Shown here piece by piece: positions 10,701 to 17,837 of a stretch of 64,000 bases of DNA. The notes beneath the pieces are model-generated. The model ran no database searches, was not told where the DNA came from, and worked only from the letters and a program-made list of their open reading frames with translations. Position 1 is the first letter of the stretch, and each line of letters begins with the position of its first letter. Both the position numbers and the translations under genes were made by a program. Source of the DNA: Streptococcus pluranimalium (GTDB taxonomy: Bacteria; Bacillota; Bacilli; Lactobacillales; Streptococcaceae); NCBI RefSeq assembly GCF_002953735.1, contig NZ_CP025536.1, positions 40,001-104,000 on the forward strand. The letters are read 5' to 3'.

Positions 10701-11449
10701 CTGCTAAGGCTTTTGAACAAGCTGGTGCCAAAGTAAACTTGGTACCATTTGTGACTTTGGATGAAGCAGCGATTGTCAAAGCGGTTGACACTATGGTTGA
10801 CAATATTAGCAAGTCTAATATCATCTTCTTTGCAGGTGGTTTCTCAGCTGCAGATGAACCAGATGGTTCAGCTAAATTTATCGTCAATATCTTGCTCAAT
10901 CAAAAAGTTCGCTCTGCGATTGACAGCTTTATTGAAAAGGGTGGTCTCATCATCGGTATCTGTAATGGATTCCAAGCCTTGGTTAAATCTGGCTTGCTTC
11001 CATATGGTAACTTCGAGGAGGCTCATGCATCAAGCCCAACCCTTTTCTACAATGACGCCAATCAACACGTGGCCAAAATGGTCGAAACACGTATCGCTAA
11101 TACCAACTCACCATGGTTGGCTAACGTAGCTGTCGGCGATGTGCACGCGATTCCAGTATCACACGGTGAAGGGAAGTTCGTCGTGTCAGATGAGGAATTT
11201 GCAGAGCTCCGTGACAATGGTCAAATCTGGAGTCAATATGTGGACTTTGATGGTAAACCAAGCATGGATAGTAAGTACAATCCGAATGGTTCGCTTCACG
11301 CCATTGAAGGTATTACAAGTCAAAATGGTCAAATCATCGGTAAGATGGGTCACTCTGAGCGCTGGGAAGATGGGCTTTTCCAAAATATCCCTGGCAATAA
11401 AGATCAAGGTCTTTTTGCAGCAGCGGTTGGCTATTTTACAGGAAAATAA
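7724..11449 (+). CDS. purL: Phosphoribosylformylglycinamidine synthase, single-chain
   Basis: Converts FGAR, glutamine and ATP to FGAM. This is the long single-chain form (1241 aa), combining an N-terminal domain, two AIRS-like ATP-binding halves (SDHCRHTTFETE, KNETHNHPTEIEPFGG) and a C-terminal glutaminase. The glutaminase nucleophile is Cys1080 in GICNGFQALV, with the FPGTNSE segment upstream. The ATG at 7724 (MDKRIFVEKK) gives the family N-terminus; an ATG at 7697 is also in frame. No clear Shine-Dalgarno precedes 7724, which is unusual and may relate to the structured leader. Confidence 0.94.
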   Translation: MDKRIFVEKKEDFGIKSQSLVKELKHNLQLKTLSDLRIVQVYDVFGLEENLFEAAEKHIFSEQVTDLVLAEETIVSDLDQYAFFAIESLPGQFDQRAASSQEALLLLGAASEVTVNTAQLYLVNQDIDSAELDAVKNYLLNPVDSRFKAIETGIERHSFSESDKTIPNLDFFETYGAEEFTAYKAEQGLAMEVDDLLFIQDYFKSIGRVPTETELKVLDTYWSDHCRHTTFETELKNIDFSASKFQKQLQATYDKYVAMRDELGRSEKPQTLMDMATIFGRYERANGRLDDMELSDEINACSVEIEVDVNGVKEPWLLMFKNETHNHPTEIEPFGGAATCIGGAIRDPLSGRSFVYQAMRISGAGDITAPIDQTRAGKLPQQVISKTAAHGYSSYGNQIGLATTYVKEYFHPGFVAKRMELGAVVGAAPKENIIREKPEAGDVVILLGGKTGRDGVGGATGSSKVQTVESVETAGAEVQKGNAIEERKIQRLFRNGHVTRLIKKSNDFGAGGVCVAIGELADGLEIDLDKIPLKYQGLNGTEIAISESQERMAVVVRPKDVDAFVAEANKENIDAVVVATVTEKANLVMTWNGQTIVNIERSFLDTNGVRVVVDAKVVDSAVALPEACQTSAETLEKDTQAVLADLNHASQKGLQTIFDSSVGRSTVNHPLGGRYQLTPTEASVQKLPVQDGVTHTASVMAQGYHPYLAEWSPYHGAAYAVIEATARLVAAGANWSKARFSYQEYFQRMDKQAERFGQPVAALLGSVEAQLQLGLPSIGGKDSMSGTFEELTVPPTLVAFGVTTVDSRKVLSPEFKVAGEHIYYLPGQALSQDIDFDLIKSNFETFAAIQDKHVITSASAVKYGGLVESLALATFGNRIGAFIDISELDNSLTGQLGGFIFTSQDEIADAIKIGETSDEFTLLVNGVKMDGHALLTAFEGQLEKVYPTTFEQETKMEAVPEVVTETVAKAKETVEQPLVYIPVFPGTNSEYDSAKAFEQAGAKVNLVPFVTLDEAAIVKAVDTMVDNISKSNIIFFAGGFSAADEPDGSAKFIVNILLNQKVRSAIDSFIEKGGLIIGICNGFQALVKSGLLPYGNFEEAHASSPTLFYNDANQHVAKMVETRIANTNSPWLANVAVGDVHAIPVSHGEGKFVVSDEEFAELRDNGQIWSQYVDFDGKPSMDSKYNPNGSLHAIEGITSQNGQIIGKMGHSERWEDGLFQNIPGNKDQGLFAAAVGYFTGK

Positions 11450-11462
11450 TTAGGTAACGAAC

Positions 11463-12914
11463 ATGTACGAAACAAAATCTCTCAATGAAGAATGTGGTGT
11501 TTTTGGAATTTGGGGTCACTCTCAAGCTTCTCAAGTCACTTACTTCGGGCTTCACAGTCTTCAACACCGTGGTCAAGAAGGGGCAGGGATTGTGTCTAAT
11601 GATAATGGCACTTTAAAAGGACATCGTGACACAGGTCTTTTGTCGGAAGTATTTAAAAATCCTGCCGATTTGGAAGGTTTAACAGGAAATGCAGCTATCG
11701 GTCACGTGCGCTATGCAACGGCCGGTTCAGCTGACATCCGTAATATCCAACCTTTCTTATACAAATTTCATGATGGGCAATTTGGTCTTTGCCATAATGG
11801 GAATTTGACCAATGCTATTTCACTTCGAAAAGAATTGGAAAAACAAGGGGCTATTTTTAACGCGTCTTCGGATACTGAAATCCTCATGCATCTCATTCGT
11901 CGCAGTCATAATCCAAGCTTTATGGGTAAGGTTAAGGAAGCTCTCTCTACTGTTAAAGGTGGTTTTGCCTATCTCTTGCTGACGGAAGATCGTCTGATTG
12001 CAGCGCTTGACCCCAATGCCTTTCGTCCACTTTCTATTGGTCAAATGCAAAATGGTGCCTGGGTTATTTCCTCAGAAACCTGTGCCTTTGAAGTGGTTGG
12101 TGCTAAGTGGGTACGTGATGTCGAGCCTGGTGAAGTGATTGTCATTGATGATGAGGGTATTCACTACGATACCTATACAGATGACACTCAGCTAGCGATC
12201 TGTTCGATGGAGTATGTCTACTTTGCTCGTCCTGACTCAACCATTCGCGGTGTCAATGTCCATACTGCTCGTAAGAATATGGGGAAAAGGCTGGCGCAAG
12301 AATTCAAGTATGAGGCTGATATTGTTGTTGGAGTGCCAAATTCCTCACTTAGTGCTGCTATGGGCTTCGCTGAAGAATCTGGTTTACCCAACGAGATGGG
12401 TTTGGTCAAAAATCAATATACCCAACGAACCTTTATCCAACCTACTCAGGAGCTGCGTGAGCAAGGTGTTCGCATGAAGCTCTCAGCGGTTTCTGGTGTT
12501 GTCAAGGATAAGCGCGTGGTGATGATTGATGATTCGATTGTGCGCGGAACAACTTCTCGCCGTATTGTCCAATTACTTCGTGAAGCAGGAGCTAAGGAAG
12601 TGCATGTAGCTATTGGTAGTCCTGAACTTAAGTATCCATGTTTCTATGGCATTGATATTCAAACCCGTCGGGAGCTGATTTCAGCCAATCATTCAGCTGA
12701 GGAAGTTTGCGACATTATTGGTGCCGATAGTCTAACCTACCTCTCATTGGATGGAATGATTGAATCCATCGGATTAGAAACAGATGCTCCTAATGGCGGT
12801 CTCTGTGTAGCTTATTTTGATGGTAAATACCCAACGCCCCTTTACGATTACGAAGAAGAATATTTACGTAGTTTGGAAGAGCAGACAAGCTTTTATATTG
12901 AGAAGGTCAAGTAA
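11463..12914 (+). CDS. purF: Amidophosphoribosyltransferase
   Basis: First committed step of purine synthesis: PRPP plus glutamine to phosphoribosylamine. In the 483-aa protein the short propeptide ends before Cys11 ([10 protein letters not shown]), the N-terminal nucleophile after processing. HNGNLTNA and SSDTEILMH are glutaminase motifs; [15 protein letters not shown] is the PRPP-binding motif. It lies 13 bp after purL and is probably co-transcribed. End-product inhibition by purine nucleotides is known for the family. Confidence 0.95.
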   Translation: MYETKSLNEECGVFGIWGHSQASQVTYFGLHSLQHRGQEGAGIVSNDNGTLKGHRDTGLLSEVFKNPADLEGLTGNAAIGHVRYATAGSADIRNIQPFLYKFHDGQFGLCHNGNLTNAISLRKELEKQGAIFNASSDTEILMHLIRRSHNPSFMGKVKEALSTVKGGFAYLLLTEDRLIAALDPNAFRPLSIGQMQNGAWVISSETCAFEVVGAKWVRDVEPGEVIVIDDEGIHYDTYTDDTQLAICSMEYVYFARPDSTIRGVNVHTARKNMGKRLAQEFKYEADIVVGVPNSSLSAAMGFAEESGLPNEMGLVKNQYTQRTFIQPTQELREQGVRMKLSAVSGVVKDKRVVMIDDSIVRGTTSRRIVQLLREAGAKEVHVAIGSPELKYPCFYGIDIQTRRELISANHSAEEVCDIIGADSLTYLSLDGMIESIGLETDAPNGGLCVAYFDGKYPTPLYDYEEEYLRSLEEQTSFYIEKVK

Positions 12915-12983
12915 AGGATTGTCAGTCAGTGACAGAAAAGTGACAAGGTTGACAGCATTGTCAAGAACAGATAGGAGAAAAAG

Positions 12984-13052
12984 ATGACAGAAAACATGAA
13001 TGTTTACGCTCTACGTTTCATTACTGACGAAAAGCTAAAGCATTATCAGTAG
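12984..13052 (+). CDS. Possible 22-residue peptide ORF
   Basis: An ATG at 12984 follows AGGAG at 12973-12977 with good spacing and opens 22 codons (MTENMNVYALRF...) to a TAG. It sits in the 370-bp purF-purM spacer in the same direction. I recognise no family. It could be a leader peptide, a remnant of a longer gene, or chance; the strong ribosome site is the only support. Confidence 0.3.
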   Translation: MTENMNVYALRFITDEKLKHYQ

Positions 13053-13088
13053 ACGTTTTGCCCTAGTAGATAAAAGCTAGAGACCTGA

Positions 13089-13189
13089 TACTCAACAAAA
13101 ATCAAAAATAGACTAGACGATGAAATCGTAGATAGAACTGGTGTTCATCAAGGCAAGTCAACGACGTTTAGTTTTGATTTTTAAAGAGT
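13089..13189 (+). repeat. MITE-like repeat, copy 1
   Basis: A 101-bp element with terminal inverted repeats (TACTCAACAAAAATCAAAA at the left; its partner ends at 13189; 16 of 19 match). It shares its interior (AGATAGAACT, GTTCATCAAGG) with the inverted copy at 33991-34092. No coding capacity. It lies between purF and purM. Confidence 0.7.
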
Positions 13190-13284
13190 CTGACTAGGTA
13201 TTTTCCTTCAAGAATAGGTCTTGTCGGAAATATTGGCGCACTCTCTAAACGAAATAAATTAATAATAAGATAAGGAAATATACT

Positions 13285-14304
13285 ATGTCTAAAAATGCTT
13301 ATGCACAATCAGGTGTGGACGTCGAAGCTGGTTATGAAGTCGTTGAACGTATCAAAAAACATGTGGCGCGTACAGAACGTGCAGGTGTAATGGGAGCTCT
13401 TGGTGGCTTTGGTGGCATGTTTGATTTGAGTCAAACAGGTGTCAAAGAGCCCGTTCTTATTTCAGGAACAGATGGTGTCGGCACCAAGCTCATGCTAGCT
13501 ATCAAGTATGACAAGCACGATACCATTGGTCAGGACTGTGTGGCTATGTGTGTCAATGATATCATTGCAGCAGGTGCTGAACCCCTTTACTTCCTTGACT
13601 ATATCGCGACAGGAAAAAATGAACCGGCTAAGTTGGAGCAAGTTGTTGCCGGTGTTGCAGAAGGTTGTGTTCAAGCAGGTGCTGCTCTTATCGGTGGTGA
13701 AACTGCTGAAATGCCTGGCATGTACGGCGAAGACGACTATGATTTAGCCGGTTTTGCGGTTGGTATTGCGGAGAAATCTCAAATTCTTGATGGGTCAAAA
13801 GTTGCGGAGGGAGATGTTCTCTTAGGGCTCGCATCAAGCGGAATTCATTCCAATGGTTATTCCTTGGTACGTCGCGTCTTTGCTGACTACACAGGTGAGG
13901 AAGAATTACCAGAATTAGAAGGTAAAAAACTCAAAGAAGCCCTTCTTGAGCCAACCCGTATCTATGTCAAACAAGTTTTGCCATTGGTCAAAGAAAATCT
14001 TGTCAATGGGATTGCCCACATCACTGGTGGTGGCTTTGTTGAAAATGTTCCACGTATGTTTGCAGATGATTTGGCAGCAGACATTGAGGAAAATAAACTT
14101 CCTGTCTTGCCAATTTTCAAAGCTTTGGAAAAATATGGCGACATCAAACATGAGGAAATGTTTGAAATCTTCAACATGGGAATTGGTCTCATGATGGCTG
14201 TTAGGCCTGAAAATATCGATAAGGTCAAAGCTTTGGTAGACGAAGAGGTGTACGATCTGGGCCGTATCGTCAAAAAACAAAATCAGAGTGTGGTCATCAA
14301 ATGA
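13285..14304 (+). CDS. purM: Phosphoribosylformylglycinamidine cyclo-ligase
   Basis: AIR synthetase, converting FGAM and ATP to AIR. Its 339 aa match the family. [18 protein letters not shown] and [11 protein letters not shown] are signatures; [16 protein letters not shown] and [12 protein letters not shown] are further conserved blocks. The start ATG follows AAGGAAA. The last four bases overlap purN (ATGA). The 370-bp gap before it holds a small ORF and a MITE-like repeat, so transcription from purF may not be continuous. Confidence 0.95.
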   Translation: MSKNAYAQSGVDVEAGYEVVERIKKHVARTERAGVMGALGGFGGMFDLSQTGVKEPVLISGTDGVGTKLMLAIKYDKHDTIGQDCVAMCVNDIIAAGAEPLYFLDYIATGKNEPAKLEQVVAGVAEGCVQAGAALIGGETAEMPGMYGEDDYDLAGFAVGIAEKSQILDGSKVAEGDVLLGLASSGIHSNGYSLVRRVFADYTGEEELPELEGKKLKEALLEPTRIYVKQVLPLVKENLVNGIAHITGGGFVENVPRMFADDLAADIEENKLPVLPIFKALEKYGDIKHEEMFEIFNMGIGLMMAVRPENIDKVKALVDEEVYDLGRIVKKQNQSVVIK

Positions 14305-14852
14305 AAAGAATAGCCGTTTTTGCCAGTGGTTCTGGCTCTAACTTTCAAGTCATTGCCGAGAATTTTCCAGTGGTATTTGTCTTTTCAGACCATCGCGATG
14401 CTTATGTGCTAGAACGCGCTCAAAATCTAGACGTCGCAAGCTATGCTTTTGAGTTGAAAGAGTTTGATAATAAAGCGGCCTATGAAAAAGCGCTTGTCGA
14501 CTTGTTAGATGAACATCAGATTGACTTGGTCTGCTTGGCAGGCTACATGAAAATCGTGGGACCGACTTTACTAGCAGCTTACGAGGGGCGCATCATCAAC
14601 ATCCATCCGGCTTACTTGTCAGAGTTTCCTGGTGCACATGGCATTCAAGATGCTTGGGATGCTGGTGTGGCAGAGTCTGGCGTGACCATTCATTATGTGG
14701 ATTCAGGTGTTGACACTGGAAAAATTATCCATCAAGTGCGGGTGCCACGATTGGAAACTGACACCATCGAAACCTTTGAAACCCGCATTCACGAAGCAGA
14801 ATACAAACTCTATCCTCAGGTCTTGAAAGAGTTGGGAGTAACAGAAAGGTAG
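14301..14852 (+). CDS. purN: Phosphoribosylglycinamide formyltransferase
   Basis: Transfers the formyl group of 10-formyl-THF to GAR. The 183-aa protein begins [18 protein letters not shown] (GAR-binding loop). The catalytic Asn/His/Asp set lies in [18 protein letters not shown] and [12 protein letters not shown]. It reads [10 protein letters not shown] where many homologues have HPSLLPAFPG, a streptococcal variant. It overlaps purM by four bases and is clearly translationally coupled. Confidence 0.93.
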   Translation: MKRIAVFASGSGSNFQVIAENFPVVFVFSDHRDAYVLERAQNLDVASYAFELKEFDNKAAYEKALVDLLDEHQIDLVCLAGYMKIVGPTLLAAYEGRIINIHPAYLSEFPGAHGIQDAWDAGVAESGVTIHYVDSGVDTGKIIHQVRVPRLETDTIETFETRIHEAEYKLYPQVLKELGVTER

Positions 14853-14858
14853 AAAAAC

Positions 14859-15017
14859 ATGTTAAAGAAAATTGTGTTATTTATCATCATTTTTGTATTA
14901 GTAACTTTTCTCATCAATTCTATCATTTTGGTAAAGCTAGACAATCCTGTACGTCTGACCCTTGCTTATGGGATTGCCTTGATTGTTTCAGGTTTTAGTG
15001 TGACTCGGGTAAAATAA
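14859..15017 (+). CDS. Small two-TM membrane protein in the pur operon
   Basis: A 52-residue ORF (MLKKIVLFIIIFVLV...) starts 7 bp after purN and ends 28 bp before purH, in the same direction. It has two hydrophobic segments (about 5-25 and 34-48) with short charged ends, consistent with two membrane spans and cytoplasmic termini. Function unknown. Tight packing inside a purine operon suggests it is a real gene. A weak AGAAAG site precedes it. Confidence 0.65.
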   Translation: MLKKIVLFIIIFVLVTFLINSIILVKLDNPVRLTLAYGIALIVSGFSVTRVK

Positions 15018-15045
15018 GGTTAAAAACGAAAAATAAGGAGAAATC

Positions 15046-16593
15046 ATGACAAAACGAGCGTTAATCTCGGTATCTGATAAAGCGGGCATTGTGGAATTTG
15101 CCCAAGAATTGACAAGTCTTGGTTGGGAGATTATCTCAACAGGTGGGACTAAGACAACACTTGATGCGGCTGGCATCACAACCATTGCTATCGACGATGT
15201 AACTGGTTTTCCAGAAATGATGGATGGTCGTGTCAAGACTCTTCATCCTAATATTCATGGCGGACTTTTGGCTCGTCGTGATCTTGACAGTCACTTGGAT
15301 GCAGCCAAAGACAACAACATCGAGCTCATCGATATGGTAGTGGTTAACCTCTATCCCTTCAAAGAGACGATTTTGCGTCTAGATGTGACCTATGATTTAG
15401 CGGTGGAAAACATCGATATCGGAGGCCCTTCTATGCTTCGTTCGGCTGCGAAAAACCATGCTAGTGTTACAGTTGTGGTGGACCCAGCGGACTATGCGAC
15501 TGTTTTGGAAGAATTCAAAGCAGCTGGTGATACCTCTTACGAAACGCGTCAAGCTTTGGCAGCTAAAGTTTTTCGTCATACAGCAGCCTATGATGCTCTG
15601 ATTGCGGAATACTTCACCGCCCAAGTTGGCGAAGAAAAACCAGAAAAACTTACGCTAACTTACGACCTCAAACAAGCCATGCGTTATGGGGAAAACCCTC
15701 AGCAGGATGCGGATTTCTACCAAAAAGCCATTCCAACAGATTACTCTATCGCTTCCGCTAAACAGCTTAATGGTAAAGAGTTATCTTTCAATAATATTCG
15801 CGATGCTGATGCAGCTATCCGTATCATCCGTGATTTCAAAGACCGTCCGACCGTTGTGGCGCTTAAACACATAAACCCATGCGGCATCGGGCAGGCTGAT
15901 GATATTGAAACAGCTTGGGACTACGCTTATGAAGCTGATTCTGTCTCTATATTCGGTGGAATTGTGGTCCTTAACCGTGAAGTGGATGCTGCGACAGCTG
16001 AGAAGATGCACCCTATCTTCCTTGAAATCATCATCGCACCGTCTTATTCTGACGAAGCGCTAGCTATTTTGACCAATAAAAAGAAAAACCTTCGTATCTT
16101 AGAGTTGCCATTTGATGCGCAAGACCAGAGTGAAGTCGAAGCAGAATACACAGGCGTTGTCGGTGGTCTCTTGGTGCAAAATCAAGATGTTATCGAGGAA
16201 AAAACAACTGACTGGCAAGTGGTGACAGACCGTCAACCATCTGTGCAAGAAGCAACAGCCCTTGAATTCGCTTGGAAGGCGATTAAATATGTCAAATCAA
16301 ACGGAATTTTAATTGCTAATGACCACATGACCCTTGGTGTCGGCCCGGGCCAAACCAACCGTGTGGCATCTGTTCGTATCGCTATTGACCAAGCTAAAAA
16401 CCGTCTTGATGGTGCCGTTTTGGCTTCAGATGCTTTCTTCCCATTTGCGGACAATATCGAAGAGATCGCTGCCGCAGGGATCAAGGCTATCATCCAACCG
16501 GGTGGCTCAGTTCGTGACCAAGACTCAATTGATGCAGCTAATAAACACGGTATCACAATGGTCTTCACAGGCGTAAGACATTTTAGACACTGA
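15046..16593 (+). CDS. purH: Bifunctional AICAR transformylase / IMP cyclohydrolase
   Basis: Performs the last two steps to IMP. The N-terminal MGS-like IMP cyclohydrolase domain (about 1-195; [35 protein letters not shown]) is followed by the AICAR formyltransferase domain (about 200-515; [20 protein letters not shown]). The 515 aa are the family length. AAGGAG precedes the ATG. It ends the first purine cluster; purD, the next gene in many streptococci, is 24 kb away behind accessory genes. Confidence 0.95.
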   Translation: MTKRALISVSDKAGIVEFAQELTSLGWEIISTGGTKTTLDAAGITTIAIDDVTGFPEMMDGRVKTLHPNIHGGLLARRDLDSHLDAAKDNNIELIDMVVVNLYPFKETILRLDVTYDLAVENIDIGGPSMLRSAAKNHASVTVVVDPADYATVLEEFKAAGDTSYETRQALAAKVFRHTAAYDALIAEYFTAQVGEEKPEKLTLTYDLKQAMRYGENPQQDADFYQKAIPTDYSIASAKQLNGKELSFNNIRDADAAIRIIRDFKDRPTVVALKHINPCGIGQADDIETAWDYAYEADSVSIFGGIVVLNREVDAATAEKMHPIFLEIIIAPSYSDEALAILTNKKKNLRILELPFDAQDQSEVEAEYTGVVGGLLVQNQDVIEEKTTDWQVVTDRQPSVQEATALEFAWKAIKYVKSNGILIANDHMTLGVGPGQTNRVASVRIAIDQAKNRLDGAVLASDAFFPFADNIEEIAAAGIKAIIQPGGSVRDQDSIDAANKHGITMVFTGVRHFRH

Positions 16594-17170
16594 TGTTAAG
16601 GCCAGTGAAAAGTTCTTATGTGTCAATGAATAGTGTTAAAGCAGTTGACAAATGAGTAAACCATCTATAATTTTAAAAAAATAATGACAATGAGCTGTCA
16701 AAAGAGATTGCCTATGAAGTTAACGGACTGATTGACAATAAAAGCTAGCTCTTGTCGTTTTTGCTAGTATTTTAGATTATCTTTTTTTAGAGTTTCTTCC
16801 TATTTATATAACGTCATCTGAGATAAGGAACAAATAGATTACATAGGAAGTGATTATTAGTAAGAGTCAATAAGAAGGTGACAAGGGTTTAAATATTAAT
16901 CGAAAAATCTTGACATTGGTGACAATATATTTGTATTGAAGTCGGTGTCAAGGTTTATTTTTATGGTGCATAATCCTTTTATTTTTTGCAAGAATAGGAT
17001 AGTGTTATGTAAGGTTAAAATTGAGGTTAGATATTAGAAGCAGAGAATTATTTGTTTTTTGAAAAAATTAATCAAATCCTAATAATAAAACAAACCTTTA
17101 TAAGGAAAATCCATAAAATTTGTAGTGTTATTGTAAATAGCAAAATAAAATTTTAAATTATTTTGAAAAA
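16594..17170. other. About 580 bp AT-rich intergenic region
   Basis: No gene is supported. An imperfect 19-bp inverted repeat (CTTGACATTGG... at 16909-16927 with ...CGGTGTCAAG at 16934-16952), followed by a T-rich stretch, may terminate read-through from purH. TGACA/TGTCA motifs recur here and in the purF-purM spacer, without a recognised regulator. This is the left edge of the accessory block. Confidence 0.45.
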
Positions 17171-17193
17171 AATATTTCTTTTTATTAAAAACG

Positions 17194-17202
17194 TGATATA
17201 AT
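17194..17202 (+). promoter_or_regulatory. Extended -10 promoter of the surface-protein operon
   Basis: TGATATAAT at 17194-17202, 27 bp before the start codon with a GGGGGA site between. No good -35; likely an extended -10 promoter serving the three genes that follow. Confidence 0.6.
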
Positions 17203-17229
17203 GACATTGATATTAAACTGGGGGAAATT

Positions 17230-17796
17230 ATGAAAAAGTACACTAATCTAATTGTTTTACTGTCGATTTTGGCAGTTCTTATTGCTGGTTTTGGCTACAT
17301 GACCTACACTTCTGGACGGTCTACTAAAGAAGATAAAAAAGAAACAATTGCTTCAAGTAAGAAACCTGAGTCTTTAGTTAATCAACACTTGCCAGAGTTT
17401 TCTATGAAAACGATATCTGGTGAAGTGGTTGACTCGTCTAAGTTTTCAGGTAAACCGATGCTTATTATGGAGTGGGCTAGTTGGTGTCCATATTGCCAAA
17501 AAACGTTACCAGTTGTTAATGAGCTTTATGGGAAATATAAAGATGACCTTCAGTTTGTTATGCTAAATGCTTTAGATGGCGAAAGAGAAACTGCAGAAAA
17601 AGCAAATAAGTATGTTAGTGAGAAGAAATATGATTTCACTTACTATTTTGATGAGAATCTAGCAGCGGCAGATAAGTTGAAAGTTGAAACTATTCCTACA
17701 TTGATCTTTGTTGACGCAGATGGAAAAGTTCAAAAAGTTGGTGATTCAACACTAACTCAAGAAGAAATGGAAAAGACGATTCAATCGCTCTTATAA
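17230..17796 (+). CDS. Membrane-anchored thioredoxin-like oxidoreductase
   Basis: TlpA/SdbA-like extracytoplasmic thiol-disulfide oxidoreductase of 188 aa. One N-terminal membrane segment (about 6-26) is followed by a thioredoxin fold with the active site WASWCPYCQKTLP, a CPYC dithiol, and the cis-proline region VETIPTLIFVD. No lipobox is seen, so anchoring is by the uncleaved helix. It is 41 bp upstream of an LPXTG protein and appears to lead an operon with two cell-wall proteins. Related enzymes form or repair disulfides in exported proteins. The giant protein downstream has exactly two cysteines, making it the likely client; the G5 protein has none. Confidence 0.8.
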   Translation: MKKYTNLIVLLSILAVLIAGFGYMTYTSGRSTKEDKKETIASSKKPESLVNQHLPEFSMKTISGEVVDSSKFSGKPMLIMEWASWCPYCQKTLPVVNELYGKYKDDLQFVMLNALDGERETAEKANKYVSEKKYDFTYYFDENLAAADKLKVETIPTLIFVDADGKVQKVGDSTLTQEEMEKTIQSLL

Positions 17797-17837
17797 ACTA
17801 AAATAGGAATTTAAATATTTATTATTAAGGAGATTAT

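Noticed and set aside
12915..12983. TTGACAGCATTGTCAA palindrome near 12952 as a ComR-type box
   Set aside because: It lacks the AAC/GTT flanks, the T-tract and a following -10, and it lies inside a purine operon spacer.
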